NCBI RefSeq assembly: GCF_010667645.1
Contig: NZ_WHZV01000002.1
Coordinates: forward strand, 81,913 to 145,912
Origin: Bifidobacterium platyrrhinorum
Lineage (GTDB): Bacteria; Actinomycetota; Actinomycetes; Actinomycetales; Bifidobacteriaceae
DNA length: 64,000 nt
Reading direction: 5' to 3'
Shown here: piece by piece, positions 17,897-28,479 of the stretch
Layout: every line of letters starts with the position of its first letter
How positions within the stretch are numbered: the stretch's first letter is position 1
Notes under the pieces: generated by a model
Database searches by the model: none
Told to the model about the DNA's origin: nothing
Seen by the model: only the letters and a program-made list of their open reading frames with translations
Position numbers and translations under genes: made by a program

Positions 17897-19015
<1,119 letters not shown>

Positions 19016-19029
19016 TCATGGTCGGTCCC

Positions 19030-19138
19030 ATGGAATCGGACGTGACGTGTGCGGCATCAAGGCGCACCGAGGGAAGACGTACGAAGGTACGTCGACCGAG
19101 GAGCAACGCCGATGACGCTCCGTCGCGCCCGATTCCAT
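19030..19138 (-). other. Structured spacer RNA between nrdE and nrdF
   Basis: ATGGAATCGG at 19030-19039 pairs with CCGATTCCAT, which ends at 19138 within the nrdE stop codon. Several G-U-compatible pairs extend the stem. An inner perfect hairpin GACGTAC-GAAG-GTACGTC lies at 19076-19093, flanked by two similar CTCGGT-containing strands. The whole 109-nt element looks like a folded RNA. Candidate roles are partial terminator, processing site or stability element. Confidence 0.55.
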
Positions 19139-21282
19139 CAGAGCATGCAGGAGACGCAGCCTTGCACTTCGGTGCCTTCGAGCGCCTGCTGGCGGATGCG
19201 GATGTAGTAGAGGGTCTTGATGCCCTTGCGCCAGGCGTAGATCTGGGCCTTGTTCACGTCGCGCGTGGTCGCGGTGTCCGGGAAGAACAGCGTGAGCGAG
19301 AGACCCTGGTCGACGTGGCGCGTGGCGGCCGCGTACGTGTCGACGATCGCCTGCCAGCCGATCTCGTAGGCGTCCTGGAAGTACTCCAGGTTGTCGTTGG
19401 TCATGTACGGCGCCGGGTAGTACATGCGGCCGATCTTGCCTTCCTTGCGGATCTCGATCTTCGAGGCGATCGGGTGGATCGACGACGTGGAGTGGTTGAT
19501 GTACGAGATCGACCCGGTGGGCGGCACGGCCTGCAGGTTCTGGTTGTACAGCCCATCGCGCAGGATCGCGTCGCGCAGCGCCTCCCAATCGGCGACGGTC
19601 GGCACCGCGACCCCATAGCGCGCGAACAGCTCGCGCACGCGCTCCGTGCGCGGCGCGGCGGGGGCGCTGCCGTCCGTGTACTTGTCGAAGTAGTTGCCCG
19701 CGCCGGCCGGCTTCGCGTAGTCCGAACGCTCGAAGCCGACGAATGCCTTGCCGCGCTCGACCGCCAGATCGTGCGACGCGCGGTAGGCGTGGTAGGCGAC
19801 GGTCATGAAGTACATGTCGGTGAAGTCGAGCGCCTCGTCGGAGCCGTAACGCAGGCCCTCGCGCGCGAGGAAGCCGTGCAGGTTCATCTGGCCGAGGCCG
19901 ATCGCGTGGCCCTCGTCGTTCGCGCGGCGGATCGACGGCACCGCCTCGATCGACGTGTGCTCGGCGACCGCGGTCAGCGCGCGGATCGCCGTCTCGACCG
20001 TGCCGGCGAGGCCGCCGTCCATCGCCTTCGCGATGTTGAGCGAGCCGAGGTTGCACGACACGTCGCGGCCCACGTGCTCGTAGGAGAGGTCCTCGCGGTA
20101 GACGCTCGCCTCCTGCACCTGCAGGATCTCCGAGCACAGGTTCGACATCGTCACGCGGCCGTCGATCGGGTTCGCGCGGTTCACCGTGTCCTCGAACACG
20201 AGATACGGGTAGCCGGATTCGAACTGCAGCTCGGCGAGCGTCGTGAAGAACTTCCTCGCGTCGATGTACGTCTTCCTGATGCGGTCGTCGGCCACCATCT
20301 CGTCGTACTTCTCGGTGACGGAGATGTCGGCGAACGGCTTGCCGTACACGCGCTCCACGTCGTACGGGCTGAACAGCGCCATCCGCTCCTTGCGCTTGGC
20401 GAGCTCGAACGTGATGTCCGGCACGACCACGCCCAGCGCAAGCGACTTGATGCGGATCTTCTCGTCCGCGTTCTCGCGCTTCGTGTCGAGGAAGCGCATG
20501 ATGTCCGGATGATGCGCGTTGAGGTACACGGCGCCCGCGCCCTGGCGTGCGCCCAGCTGGTTCGCGTACGAGAACGAGTCCTCGAGCAGCTTCATGACCG
20601 GCACGACGCCGCTCGACTGGTTCTCGATGTGCTTGATCGGCGCGCCGAGTTCCCTGAGGTTGGAGAGGAGCAGCGCTACGCCACCGCCGCGCTTCGACAG
20701 CTGCAGGGCCGCGTTGATGCCGCGCGAGATCGACTCCATGTTGTCCTCGATGCGCACGAGGAAGCAGCTCACCGGCTCGCCGCGCTGCGCCTTGCCGAGG
20801 TTGAGGAACGTCGGCGTGGCCGGCTGGAAGCGGCCGGCGAGCATCTCGTCGAGGTAGGCGGTGGCGGCGGATTCGTCGCCGGCGGCCAGGTCGAGGGCGA
20901 CCGCCGCGCAGCGCTGCGGGAAGTCCTCGAGATACGTCCTGCCGTCGAACGATTTCAGCGCGTAGGAGCGGAAGAACTTGAACGCGCCGAGGAACGTCTC
21001 GAACTCGAAGTTCGCCGCCGCGGCGTGCGTGTAGAACGATTCGAGGAAGTCAGCGCCGTAGCGGGCGAACACGTCGCCGTCATAGTAGTCATGGTCGATG
21101 AGCCAGCGCAGACGCTCGCCGGCCGTGGCGAAGCGCTTCGTGTTCGGCTCGATCTCGTTCGCGACGTAGGCGCGCTCGGCCTCCTTGTCCTTGCCGAACT
21201 GGATGAGGCCGTGCTCGTCGTACAGGTTGAGCATCGCGTTCAGCGCATGGTAGTCGGTCGACGGATCGTAGGTGGTGGTCAT
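19138..21282 (-). CDS. nrdE: Class Ib ribonucleotide reductase alpha subunit NrdE
   Basis: A protein of 714 residues, full length. It reduces ribonucleoside diphosphates using the radical supplied by NrdF. Visible features include [16 protein letters not shown] (first redox Cys), [15 protein letters not shown], the NLCSEILQ active-site Cys-Glu motif, the conserved [23 protein letters not shown] and the C-terminal thiol pair in GCVSCML that passes electrons from NrdH. The N-terminus is short (no ATP-cone), consistent with class Ib and the lack of dATP allostery. It is cotranscribed with nrdH and nrdI from a promoter carrying NrdR boxes. Confidence 0.95.
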   Translation of the reverse strand: MTTTYDPSTDYHALNAMLNLYDEHGLIQFGKDKEAERAYVANEIEPNTKRFATAGERLRWLIDHDYYDGDVFARYGADFLESFYTHAAAANFEFETFLGAFKFFRSYALKSFDGRTYLEDFPQRCAAVALDLAAGDESAATAYLDEMLAGRFQPATPTFLNLGKAQRGEPVSCFLVRIEDNMESISRGINAALQLSKRGGGVALLLSNLRELGAPIKHIENQSSGVVPVMKLLEDSFSYANQLGARQGAGAVYLNAHHPDIMRFLDTKRENADEKIRIKSLALGVVVPDITFELAKRKERMALFSPYDVERVYGKPFADISVTEKYDEMVADDRIRKTYIDARKFFTTLAELQFESGYPYLVFEDTVNRANPIDGRVTMSNLCSEILQVQEASVYREDLSYEHVGRDVSCNLGSLNIAKAMDGGLAGTVETAIRALTAVAEHTSIEAVPSIRRANDEGHAIGLGQMNLHGFLAREGLRYGSDEALDFTDMYFMTVAYHAYRASHDLAVERGKAFVGFERSDYAKPAGAGNYFDKYTDGSAPAAPRTERVRELFARYGVAVPTVADWEALRDAILRDGLYNQNLQAVPPTGSISYINHSTSSIHPIASKIEIRKEGKIGRMYYPAPYMTNDNLEYFQDAYEIGWQAIVDTYAAATRHVDQGLSLTLFFPDTATTRDVNKAQIYAWRKGIKTLYYIRIRQQALEGTEVQGCVSCML

Positions 21283-21339
21283 GGAAGTGTTGGTCTTTCG
21301 GTCGGTTGTTGTTTCGGCTGTCGCGTCGTGCGCACGTCC

Positions 21340-22047
21340 TCATCGCGTGAAGAACCTGACGAGGCCGTCGCGCACCTTGCGGGAGTCCTCGCGCGTGCCC
21401 ATCAGCTCGAAGCGGTACAGGTACGGGACTCGGCATTTCGCGGCGATGATGTCGCCGGCCGCGCCGTACGCGGTGCCGAAGTTCGTGTTGCCGGAGGCGA
21501 TCACGCCGCGGATCCACGCGCGGTTGCCCGCGTGATTGAGGAACCGCTTCACCTGCGGCGGCACGGCCTTGCGCGCGTCGCCGCCCCCGTAGGTCGGCAC
21601 CATGATGACGTATGGTTCGCGCACGTTCAGCAGTGGCGCGTTCGGCTTGAGCGGGATGCGGTACACGTTGATGCCGGCCTCGCCGAGCTTCAATCCGGCG
21701 ACGAACCGGGCCGTGTTCTCCGATGCGGAGGAGAAGTACACTAGCGCGCCGATCGCCTTGGCCTTGCCCTGCGCCGCCGTGGTTTCCGGTTCGCCGGGCG
21801 TCGCGTCGTCATGTTCCGGAGTCTCGCTCATCCCGTGCAGGGCGACGGGCGCACTGCGGCGGCGTGCGTGCGCGGGGTCGGCGTCGGCGTCATGGTGCGC
21901 CGCCGCATCGGCAGGTCGCCGGCCAACCGTCGCGGCGCCGGTCAGCGCGGACAGGTCGTGCGTGCCCGCACGACGGACGGGCGCCGCTCCGGTCAGTCCG
22001 GACAGGCCGTTTCCCGTGCCGCCGCTCACCTTCGGCGCCGCGCTCAT
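21340..22047 (-). CDS. nrdI: NrdI flavodoxin-like activator of class Ib ribonucleotide reductase
   Basis: The conserved NrdI domain occupies the last 135 or so residues: [16 protein letters not shown] (FMN phosphate loop), [34 protein letters not shown] and the C-terminal LVRFF. NrdI supplies the oxidant to the NrdF metal site. With the start that overlaps the nrdH stop as ATGA (22047) the protein has 235 residues, including about 95 residues of Ala/Thr/His/Arg-rich low-complexity sequence before the NrdI fold. An internal ATG at 21831 would give 163 residues but has only a weak ribosome-binding site. The N-terminal length is the uncertain part; the identity is not. Confidence 0.9.
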   Translation of the reverse strand: MSAAPKVSGGTGNGLSGLTGAAPVRRAGTHDLSALTGAATVGRRPADAAAHHDADADPAHARRRSAPVALHGMSETPEHDDATPGEPETTAAQGKAKAIGALVYFSSASENTARFVAGLKLGEAGINVYRIPLKPNAPLLNVREPYVIMVPTYGGGDARKAVPPQVKRFLNHAGNRAWIRGVIASGNTNFGTAYGAAGDIIAAKCRVPYLYRFELMGTREDSRKVRDGLVRFFTR

Positions 22048-22307
22048 GCGGCGACGACGTGCTCGGCCTGCGCGGCGACCGCGGACTTCGCGAGCTCGCG
22101 GATGAGGTCCGGACGGTATCCGGTCCACGAGTTGTCCGGCGTGATGACGACCGGCGCCTGCTGGAAGCCGGCCTGCTGCAGCTGCTCCAGCGTGGACGGG
22201 TTCTCCGTCAGATCGACCGTCTCGAACGGGATGCCGAGCTTGTTCAGCTGGCGCTTGGTGGCGTCGCACTGCGGGCAACGCGGCTTGGTGAACACGGTGA
22301 CGGTCAT
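22044..22307 (-). CDS. nrdH: Glutaredoxin-like protein NrdH
   Basis: An 87-residue protein with the redox motif CPQC (Cys11, Cys14) in a thioredoxin/glutaredoxin fold, and the [12 protein letters not shown] segment that distinguishes NrdH from true glutaredoxins. It delivers electrons to NrdE, itself reduced by thioredoxin reductase. GGAG precedes the ATG. It is the first gene of the nrd operon, 65-100 bp behind two NrdR boxes. Confidence 0.94.
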   Translation of the reverse strand: MTVTVFTKPRCPQCDATKRQLNKLGIPFETVDLTENPSTLEQLQQAGFQQAPVVITPDNSWTGYRPDLIRELAKSAVAAQAEHVVAA

Positions 22308-22372
22308 GATGGTCTCCGATCGGTCTGGGCGATGGTCGGGGGATAGCCTATCGGGGATTGATGCGCGAGTAA

Positions 22373-22388
22373 ACACTATCCGTAGTGG
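22373..22388. promoter_or_regulatory. NrdR box 1
   Basis: ACACTATCCGTAGTGG matches the ACAnTAnnnnTAnTGT-type consensus of NrdR sites. It abuts a minus-strand -35-like TTTACT (22370-22375), which has a -10-like TAGGCT 17 bp further on. Confidence 0.8.
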
Positions 22389-22404
22389 CGTGTCGTAGGT
22401 GATT

Positions 22405-22420
22405 TCGCTAGATGTAGTGT
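22405..22420. promoter_or_regulatory. NrdR box 2
   Basis: TCGCTAGATGTAGTGT (complement ACACTACATCTAGCGA). The centre-to-centre distance to box 1 is 32 bp, three helical turns, as is usual for paired NrdR sites. Confidence 0.8.
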
Positions 22421-22542
22421 CTCTGGGGAATGGTGGCAAAACGTTGGAATCACGGCGGACACGCCGTCCGCGACGGCGGCGCGGCCGCGGCCATGGACGG
22501 CCGGAAACGAAAAATGTCACCTTCGTCACATCGAACGTTCCT

Positions 22543-22581
22543 CCGGTTCACGATTCCGTCGTCACGGGAATCGTGAACCGG
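22543..22581. repeat. Hairpin of the GGTTCACGATTCC family
   Basis: CCGGTTCACGATTCC pairs with GGAATCGTGAACCGG around a short loop. It sits in the divergent nrdH/gnd intergenic region, where a terminator is not expected. Confidence 0.75.
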
Positions 22582-22715
22582 TAAGACGGCACTCGCGTGG
22601 CGGCGCACGTCGGGATAGACTTTTACCCGGGAAAACATGCCCGCGGCGCGACGCGGGACGCCGGAACCGGCGGCCGCGCCGCAACGTGGGCGACGTCGAC
22701 TGAAAGGCAAGGCAA

Positions 22716-24173
22716 ATGGCCGAAGCTACGGCAAACATCGGTGTGATCGGACTTGCGGCGATGGGTTCGAACCTGGCCCGCAATCTCGCGCATCACGGCA
22801 ATACGGTGGCGTTGTTCAACCGCCATTACTCGCGCACCGAGAAGCTCATGGAGGAGCATGGCACGGAGGGCGCGTTCGTTCCGGCCAGGACGTTGGAGGA
22901 GTTCGCCGCGTCGCTGAAGCGTCCGCGCACCGCGATCATCATGGTCAAGGCCGGCGGTCCGACCGACGCGGTCATCGAACAGCTCGAGGAGGTGTTCGAG
23001 CCGGGCGACATCATCGTCGACGGCGGCAACTCGTTCTTCAAGGACACGATCCGTCGTGAGAAGGAGGTGCGCGCCAAGGGCTTCCATTTCGTGGGCTGCG
23101 GCGTGTCCGGCGGCGAGGAGGGCGCGTTGAACGGCCCGAGCCTGATGCCCGGCGGCACCGCGGAATCCTGGAAGACGTTGGGGCCGATCCTGGAGTCGAT
23201 CGCGGCGAAGGTGAACGGCGAGCCGTGCGTGACGCATATCGGCACCGACGGCGCCGGCCATTTCGTGAAGATGGTGCATAACGGCATCGAGTACGCGGAC
23301 ATGCAGGTGATCGGCGAGGCGTACGACATCCTGCGCCGCGGCCTGGGCATGACGGCCGAGGAGATCGCCGGCGTGTTCGACGAGTGGGACAAGGGCGACC
23401 TCGACTCCTACCTGATCGAGATCACCGCCGAGGTGCTGCACCACAGGGACGCGGCCACCGGCAAGCCGTTCGTGGACGTGGTCGTCGACCATGCGGGCAT
23501 GAAGGGCACCGGCACGTGGACGGTGCAGACCGGCCTGGAGTTCGGTTCCCCGGTCGCCTCGATCGGCGAGGCCGTGTTCGCCCGCGCGCTCTCCTCGCAT
23601 GGCGAGCTGCGCGAGGCGGCCCAGCGGGAGAACCTGGCCGGCCCGGACAGGACCATCGACCTGGGCGGCGAGGATCGCGCCGCGTTCGTCGAGGACGTGC
23701 GTCGTGCGCTGTTCGCTTCGAAGGTCGTCGCCTACGCGCAGGGGTTGAACGAGATCCAGGACGGCGCGAAGGAGTACGGTTGGGACATCGACCTGTCCGA
23801 GGTGGCGCGCATCTGGCGTGGCGGCTGCATCATCCGCGCCCAGTTCCTGCTCGACCGCATCACCGAGGCGTTCAAGGGCGACAACCCGCCGGCCTCGCTG
23901 CTGTTCGACCCGTACTTCGAGAGGATCATCGGCGAATCGCAGGACGCGTGGCGTCGCGTGATCGTCAAGGCCGTGGAGGCGGGCATCCCGACCCCGGTGT
24001 TCTCCAGCTCGCTGGCGTACTACGACGGGCTGCGTTCCAAGCGCCTGCCCACCGCCCTGACCCAGTCCCAGCGCGACCTGTTCGGCGCCCACACCTACGG
24101 CCGTGTCGACAAGCCCGGCGTGTTCCACACGCTGTGGGCCGAGCCGGGCAAGCCGGAAGAGCAGCAGGGCTGA
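22716..24173 (+). CDS. gnd: 6-phosphogluconate dehydrogenase, decarboxylating
   Basis: A protein of 485 residues, typical length. It converts 6-phosphogluconate to ribulose 5-phosphate with NADPH formation. Rossmann motif GVIGLAAMGSNLARN at the N-terminus with FNRHYSRT after beta-2 (NADP phosphate contact), the signature GCGVSGGEEGALNGPSLMPGG, catalytic Lys and Asn in HFVKMVHNGIEY, and GMKGTGTWT of the all-helical domain are all present. With zwf and pgl 5-9 kb downstream it completes the oxidative pentose phosphate steps. It is monocistronic and followed by a hairpin. Confidence 0.96.
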   Translation: MAEATANIGVIGLAAMGSNLARNLAHHGNTVALFNRHYSRTEKLMEEHGTEGAFVPARTLEEFAASLKRPRTAIIMVKAGGPTDAVIEQLEEVFEPGDIIVDGGNSFFKDTIRREKEVRAKGFHFVGCGVSGGEEGALNGPSLMPGGTAESWKTLGPILESIAAKVNGEPCVTHIGTDGAGHFVKMVHNGIEYADMQVIGEAYDILRRGLGMTAEEIAGVFDEWDKGDLDSYLIEITAEVLHHRDAATGKPFVDVVVDHAGMKGTGTWTVQTGLEFGSPVASIGEAVFARALSSHGELREAAQRENLAGPDRTIDLGGEDRAAFVEDVRRALFASKVVAYAQGLNEIQDGAKEYGWDIDLSEVARIWRGGCIIRAQFLLDRITEAFKGDNPPASLLFDPYFERIIGESQDAWRRVIVKAVEAGIPTPVFSSSLAYYDGLRSKRLPTALTQSQRDLFGAHTYGRVDKPGVFHTLWAEPGKPEEQQG

Positions 24174-24186
24174 TCTTCCGGCTTGA

Positions 24187-24207
24187 GGAGAGCCCGGTGG
24201 GCTCTCC
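24187..24207 (+). terminator. Hairpin terminator of gnd
   Basis: GGAGAGCCC-GGT-GGGCTCTCC begins 13 bases after the gnd stop. It is the first of several hairpins in this convergent gap. Confidence 0.75.
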
Positions 24208-24219
24208 GGCCGGCTCGGT

Positions 24220-24436
24220 GTGCGGCGGCTGTGCCGCCGCACCGGCATTGAGTCTCGCCGTCAGGCGAGTCCTTAATTGCCGATCGAAGAGGGCAAGCCT
24301 GAGATCGAGGAGTAAAACTCCTCTTGGCCTTACAAGCATGAAACCCGCGCGGAATCACCTTTCGCGCGGGTTTCATGCGTTCAACCGCTAAATCGCGCGC
24401 GGTTTTCGCGCACAGGGAATCGCGCGCGAAAACCGC
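24220..24436. other. Cluster of hairpins between convergent gnd and araC-type genes
   Basis: After the gnd terminator the gap holds further stems: a GTGCGGCGG/CCGCCGCAC stem near 24220, CTCGCC-GTCA-GGCGAG near 24255, GAGGAGT-AAA-ACTCCTC (24307-24323), a 14-bp CATGAAACCCGCGC stem (24336-24378) and a 13-bp GCGGTTTTCGCGC stem (24399-24436). The last two may end the minus-strand AraC-type transcript. No gene is seen. Confidence 0.6.
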
Positions 24437-24513
24437 ATGGGAATCGCACGGCGGGGCGGATGCCGCGAGGCCGGCGCGTGGCGCGGATGTCTCTCCCGCG
24501 CCCGTCCCGCCGC

Positions 24514-25389
24514 TCACCGCGGATGGGCGTTGCGGTACTCCAACGGCGACGCACCGTAACGGCGTCGGAACGCGGTGGAGAAGATGCGCACGCTTGGGAA
24601 GCCGGCGTCCGCGGCGATGCGCGACAGGCTGCGCACGTCGCGGTACATGAGCTGCTGGTAGGCGTCCTCGAGCCGCAATCCGGTGAGATACTCCTTGAAC
24701 CCGATGCCGGTGCCCTCCTTGAACACGCGGCTGAAATGCTCGCGGCTGTACCCGAACCGCCGGGCCAGCTCCTCCGACGTGAGCGGTTCGGCGTGATGCG
24801 ACTCCAGATAGCCGATGATCGGCTGTATCACATTTCTGCCGTTGCGGGTGATCGGGTGCCTGCGCGGCCCGACCACGAACCTGCGGTAGGCGAGGTACAG
24901 CATCTCGTAGAGCAGCGCGTTGATGCGCAGCGGCGTCTCCGGAGCGATGGAGCTCGTCGCGTCCAGCATCTCGAGGCACAGCGAGATCATCCTGCCGCGG
25001 TCCTCGTCGGTCGCGCCCGGCGCGTCCGGTGAGAGCAGGAACCGTTCGGCGAACCCGTAGACCTGCTTCACGCGCTCCCCGTCGAAACTCACCGACACGA
25101 TGAGCGGCGGCCGGCCGTCGCGGTTCTCCGTCACGAAGCTGTGCACGGCGTAGGGGCTGCTGATGCACAGTTTTCCGGGCTTCAGCGGCTCCACGCGCTC
25201 GTCGACGGTCACCGTGCCGGACCCCTCGACCACATAGTTGATCTCCAATCCGGAATGCCAATGCGCCGGCACGATCTCGCGTTCGCGATGCACCAGGATC
25301 AGCGCGAGGTACTTGGACGAATACATGGCCTGCTCGCAGAAGTCCTTGTCCAGCACGGGACCGCGCACCGCATCGAATCCGTTGTCCAT
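24514..25389 (-). CDS. AraC-family transcriptional regulator
   Basis: A 291-residue protein starting MDNGFDAVRGPVLDK with AAGGAGGG 5-6 nt upstream. The N-terminal cupin sensor domain (AHWHSGLEINYVVEGSGTVTVD, with metal/sugar-pocket His and Glu) is followed by two helix-turn-helices at about 190-290: LTSEELARRFGYSREHFSRVFKE and SLSRIAADAGFPSVRIFSTAFRRRYG. It is divergent from the sugar porter-esterase operon and likely activates it in response to a sugar or glycoside. Direct CCGCCGTGACG repeats in the gap are the candidate sites. Confidence 0.9.
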   Translation of the reverse strand: MDNGFDAVRGPVLDKDFCEQAMYSSKYLALILVHREREIVPAHWHSGLEINYVVEGSGTVTVDERVEPLKPGKLCISSPYAVHSFVTENRDGRPPLIVSVSFDGERVKQVYGFAERFLLSPDAPGATDEDRGRMISLCLEMLDATSSIAPETPLRINALLYEMLYLAYRRFVVGPRRHPITRNGRNVIQPIIGYLESHHAEPLTSEELARRFGYSREHFSRVFKEGTGIGFKEYLTGLRLEDAYQQLMYRDVRSLSRIAADAGFPSVRIFSTAFRRRYGASPLEYRNAHPR

Positions 25390-25488
25390 CGGCCCTCCTT
25401 CGCGCCTATGCAGTCGAACGGCGTATCGCCGGTACCATCGTCGCACACGGGCCGTGCGGCCGTCGCCGCGCGTCGCCGCGGACCACGC

Positions 25489-25555
25489 CCGCCGTGACGA
25501 ATCCGTCACAGAACGATTCCGGCGGCATCACAAAAGTGCAGTTTCCGCCGTGACG
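25489..25555. promoter_or_regulatory. Candidate AraC-type binding sites
   Basis: CCGCCGTGACG occurs at 25489-25499 and again in direct orientation at 25545-25555. The first copy overlaps a palindrome GTGACG-AATC-CGTCAC (25494-25509). It lies between the AraC gene and the sugar porter start. Confidence 0.45.
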
Positions 25556-25650
25556 TGTCCCCTATCGTGGAGGATGACGACGCGGACATGGCGAGGCAGC
25601 CACCGACCGGTCGTCGAGGGAATACAGTGGAAACCAAGGAAGGCAAAGCA

Positions 25651-27093
25651 ATGTCGCAAACGACTTCGGCCGCCACGGCGTCCCAGGAGACGCTGGACCC
25701 GGCCACCAAACGACGGATCATCATCGTGTGCCTGTGCGCCGCGGTGGGAGGATTCCTGTTCGGATACGACACCTCCGTCATCAACGGCGCGGTGGACTCC
25801 ATCGCCGGCACCACGTCCGGATTCGGCCTGAGCAGCGGCATGAGCGGCTTCTCCGTGTCGTGCGCCCTGCTCGGCTGCGTGCTCGGCGCATGGTTCACCA
25901 GCCAGATCGCCGACCGTCTCGGCCGCGTGCCCACGATCCTCATCGCCGCGATCCTGTTCATCGCCAGCTCCATCGTCTCGGCCATCGCGCCGAACATCTG
26001 GGTGTTCGTCGTCTTCCGCATCGTCGGCGGCCTCGGCGTCGGCCTCGCCTCCGTCATCGGACCGGCCTACATCGCCGAGATCGCGCCTTCGCAGATGCGC
26101 GGCTTCCTCGGCAGCTTCCAGCAACTCGCCATCGCACTCGGCATCCTCGCCTCCGTCATCGTCAACGCCGTGTACGCCGGCGCCTCCGGCGGCGCCGACG
26201 AGCCGTTCTGGTTCGGCATGAGCACCTGGCGCTGGATGCTGCTGTCCATGCTGGTGCCGGCCGTCATCATGCTCGTCGTGTCGTTCAAGCTGCCCGAATC
26301 CCCGCGCTTCCTCGTGATGAAGGGCAAGGACGACAAGGCCGCCGATATCCTCGAGCACATCGTCGGCGAATCGAACCCGAAGGCGAAGGTCGCCGAGATC
26401 CGCCGCACCATGCAGAGCGAGCACGTCGCCCGCCTGGGCGACCTCAAGGGCCACACCTTCGGCCTCAAGAAGGTCGTGTGGATCGGCATGGGCATCGCCA
26501 TCCTCCAGCAGCTGTGCGGCGTGAACATCATCCTCTACTACGATTCCAGCCTGTGGAAGTCCGTCGGCTTCACCGAGCAGGCCGCGCTGAACATCAGCGT
26601 GTACCGCACCATCGCCGCCGTGGTCGTCACCGTGATCTCCATGTTCATCGTCGACAAGGTCGGCCGCCGCAACCTGCTCAAGTGGGGTTCCATCGGCATG
26701 ACCGTGTTCCTCGCCATCGCCAGCCTCGGCTTCTACCAGGCCACCGTCACCGACGCGGGCATCTCCCTGCCGGGCGCGTGGGGCCCGGTCACCCTGACCG
26801 CCGTCTACGCGTTCTACCTGACGTTCTGCCTCACCTGGGGCCCGGCCATGTGGGTCGTCATCGGCGAGATCTTCCCGAACGACATCCGCGCGCTCGGCGT
26901 GGCCGTCGCCACCGCCGTCAACTGGGTCGGCAACTTCCTGGTGTCCAACACCTTCCCGCCGCTCAAGGGCATGGTCGGCATCGGCAACATCTACGCGATC
27001 TACGCGGTGTTCGCGCTCCTCGGCCTCGTCTTCGTGGTCAAGGCGCTGCCGGAGACCGCGGGCGTCAAGCTCGAAGACATGAAGGCGGAGTGA
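25651..27093 (+). CDS. MFS sugar porter
   Basis: A 480-residue protein. The start at 25651 follows AAGGAAGG by about 7 nt; longer in-frame extensions to 25555 lack this. It has twelve helices with sugar-porter signatures: GGFLFGYDTSVINGA in helix 1, DRLGRVPT in loop 2-3, PESPRFLVMKGK before the central loop, QQLCGVNIILYY in helix 7 and VDKVGRRNLL in loop 8-9, ending PETAGVKLED. It imports a monosaccharide (xylose/arabinose/glucose group) by proton symport or facilitation. It is cotranscribed with the esterase 1 nt downstream and divergent from the AraC regulator. Confidence 0.92.
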   Translation: MSQTTSAATASQETLDPATKRRIIIVCLCAAVGGFLFGYDTSVINGAVDSIAGTTSGFGLSSGMSGFSVSCALLGCVLGAWFTSQIADRLGRVPTILIAAILFIASSIVSAIAPNIWVFVVFRIVGGLGVGLASVIGPAYIAEIAPSQMRGFLGSFQQLAIALGILASVIVNAVYAGASGGADEPFWFGMSTWRWMLLSMLVPAVIMLVVSFKLPESPRFLVMKGKDDKAADILEHIVGESNPKAKVAEIRRTMQSEHVARLGDLKGHTFGLKKVVWIGMGIAILQQLCGVNIILYYDSSLWKSVGFTEQAALNISVYRTIAAVVVTVISMFIVDKVGRRNLLKWGSIGMTVFLAIASLGFYQATVTDAGISLPGAWGPVTLTAVYAFYLTFCLTWGPAMWVVIGEIFPNDIRALGVAVATAVNWVGNFLVSNTFPPLKGMVGIGNIYAIYAVFALLGLVFVVKALPETAGVKLEDMKAE

Positions 27094-27094
27094 C

Positions 27095-28162
27095 ATGGTC
27101 GCCGATACGAAGGAAAACGTCGACCGCATCCGTAACTGGACCCCGGTGGACGAGGATCTCGACGGCGTGACGGGCGCGGCCCGCGAAGTCGCCATCCGGA
27201 CGCGCAAGGACTTCGGCCTCGCCGTGGACTCCGTGCGCTGCGACGTGTGGCACGACCCGGAAGGCGTCGACGTGTTCGCCGACGTGCCGTACCTGCCGGA
27301 CGGCGACGGCGCCACGGCGCAGGGCAAGGCGCACTGCCTCGACGTGTACCTGCCGCATGACGCGCTCCTGCGCGGCGGCACGTCGCTGCCGGTCATCGTG
27401 GACATCCACGGCGGCGGCTTCGTCTACGGGTACAAGGACCTGAACCGCAACTTCGGCACGCATCTGGCCGCGCGCGGGTTCGCCGTGTTCTCGCTCGGCT
27501 ACCGCCTGGCGCCCACCGCCGACTTCCGCGACCAGCTCGCCGACATCATGCACGGCCTGGCCTGGCTGGAACGGCACCTCGCCGACTACCCGGTCGACCC
27601 GGACACCATCGTCATCGCGGGCGACTCCGCCGGCGCGACGCTCGGCGAATACGCGACGGCCATCCTCAACGGCCCGGAACTGGCGAAGGCGTTCGGATTC
27701 GGCCCCGGCACCGACGTGCTCGTGCCGGCCATCACGCCGGCGGCCGCCGTGTTCTTCTCCGGCCTGTTCGACGTGGATGGCATCGTGCACCATGAAGGCG
27801 ACGTCTCGATCCTGCCGTACCTCGACGCGATGGGCGGCACGTTCTTCGACACCACCGTGGAACGCGTGCCCGCCGAACTGCTCTCCGCACGCGGGCTGGC
27901 CGCCTCCGGCCTGCTGCCGCCGGTGTTCCTCACCACGAGCTCCGACGACTTCCTCGAGCACGAGAGCCTGTTCTTCGCCGGGCATCTGCGCAGCAATGGC
28001 GTGGTCTGCGAGATCCACGACGTGGTGCCGCCCAAGGGGCTGACCCTCGGGCATGTCTTCCCCGTGGGGCAGACGTGGCTGCCGGAAAGCGAGGCGTTGC
28101 TCGATGGGATCCGTGAGTTCGTCTACGGGCGCATGCGCCCGAGCTACCGTGCCACCACCTGA
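27095..28162 (+). CDS. Alpha/beta-hydrolase, HSL-type carboxylesterase
   Basis: A 355-residue protein. The oxyanion-hole motif HGGGFVYG, the nucleophile elbow GDSAGA, an Asp in TSSDDFLEHE and a His in LTLGHVF give a complete hormone-sensitive-lipase-type triad. No signal peptide, so cytoplasmic. Its ATG begins 1 nt after the sugar porter stop, so the two are coupled. Esterases in such loci usually remove acetyl or aromatic groups from imported sugars or glycosides; here that is inference. The natural substrate is unknown. Confidence 0.87.
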   Translation: MVADTKENVDRIRNWTPVDEDLDGVTGAAREVAIRTRKDFGLAVDSVRCDVWHDPEGVDVFADVPYLPDGDGATAQGKAHCLDVYLPHDALLRGGTSLPVIVDIHGGGFVYGYKDLNRNFGTHLAARGFAVFSLGYRLAPTADFRDQLADIMHGLAWLERHLADYPVDPDTIVIAGDSAGATLGEYATAILNGPELAKAFGFGPGTDVLVPAITPAAAVFFSGLFDVDGIVHHEGDVSILPYLDAMGGTFFDTTVERVPAELLSARGLAASGLLPPVFLTTSSDDFLEHESLFFAGHLRSNGVVCEIHDVVPPKGLTLGHVFPVGQTWLPESEALLDGIREFVYGRMRPSYRATT

Positions 28163-28209
28163 TGCGGTTTGGCTGAGCTGATGGCCGCGGCATAGCCAGC
28201 GGGATGGGC

Positions 28210-28271
<62 letters not shown>

Positions 28272-28479
28272 CCATATGTCGGCGTCTATGCGCGTCGTCG
28301 GTGCGTTTGCACATACGCCGCTGCAATACGCCATTGCACATATACCGCGCGTTCGGGCGCATGCACGTGTGTGGGCGATAGGCCATGGCGCGCATGGACA
28401 CAGACGGTTTTCAAGTTATAGACATAATTCAACAACGGATGGGGCACGGCGCGCATGGGCACAGGGCGGATGGATGGGC

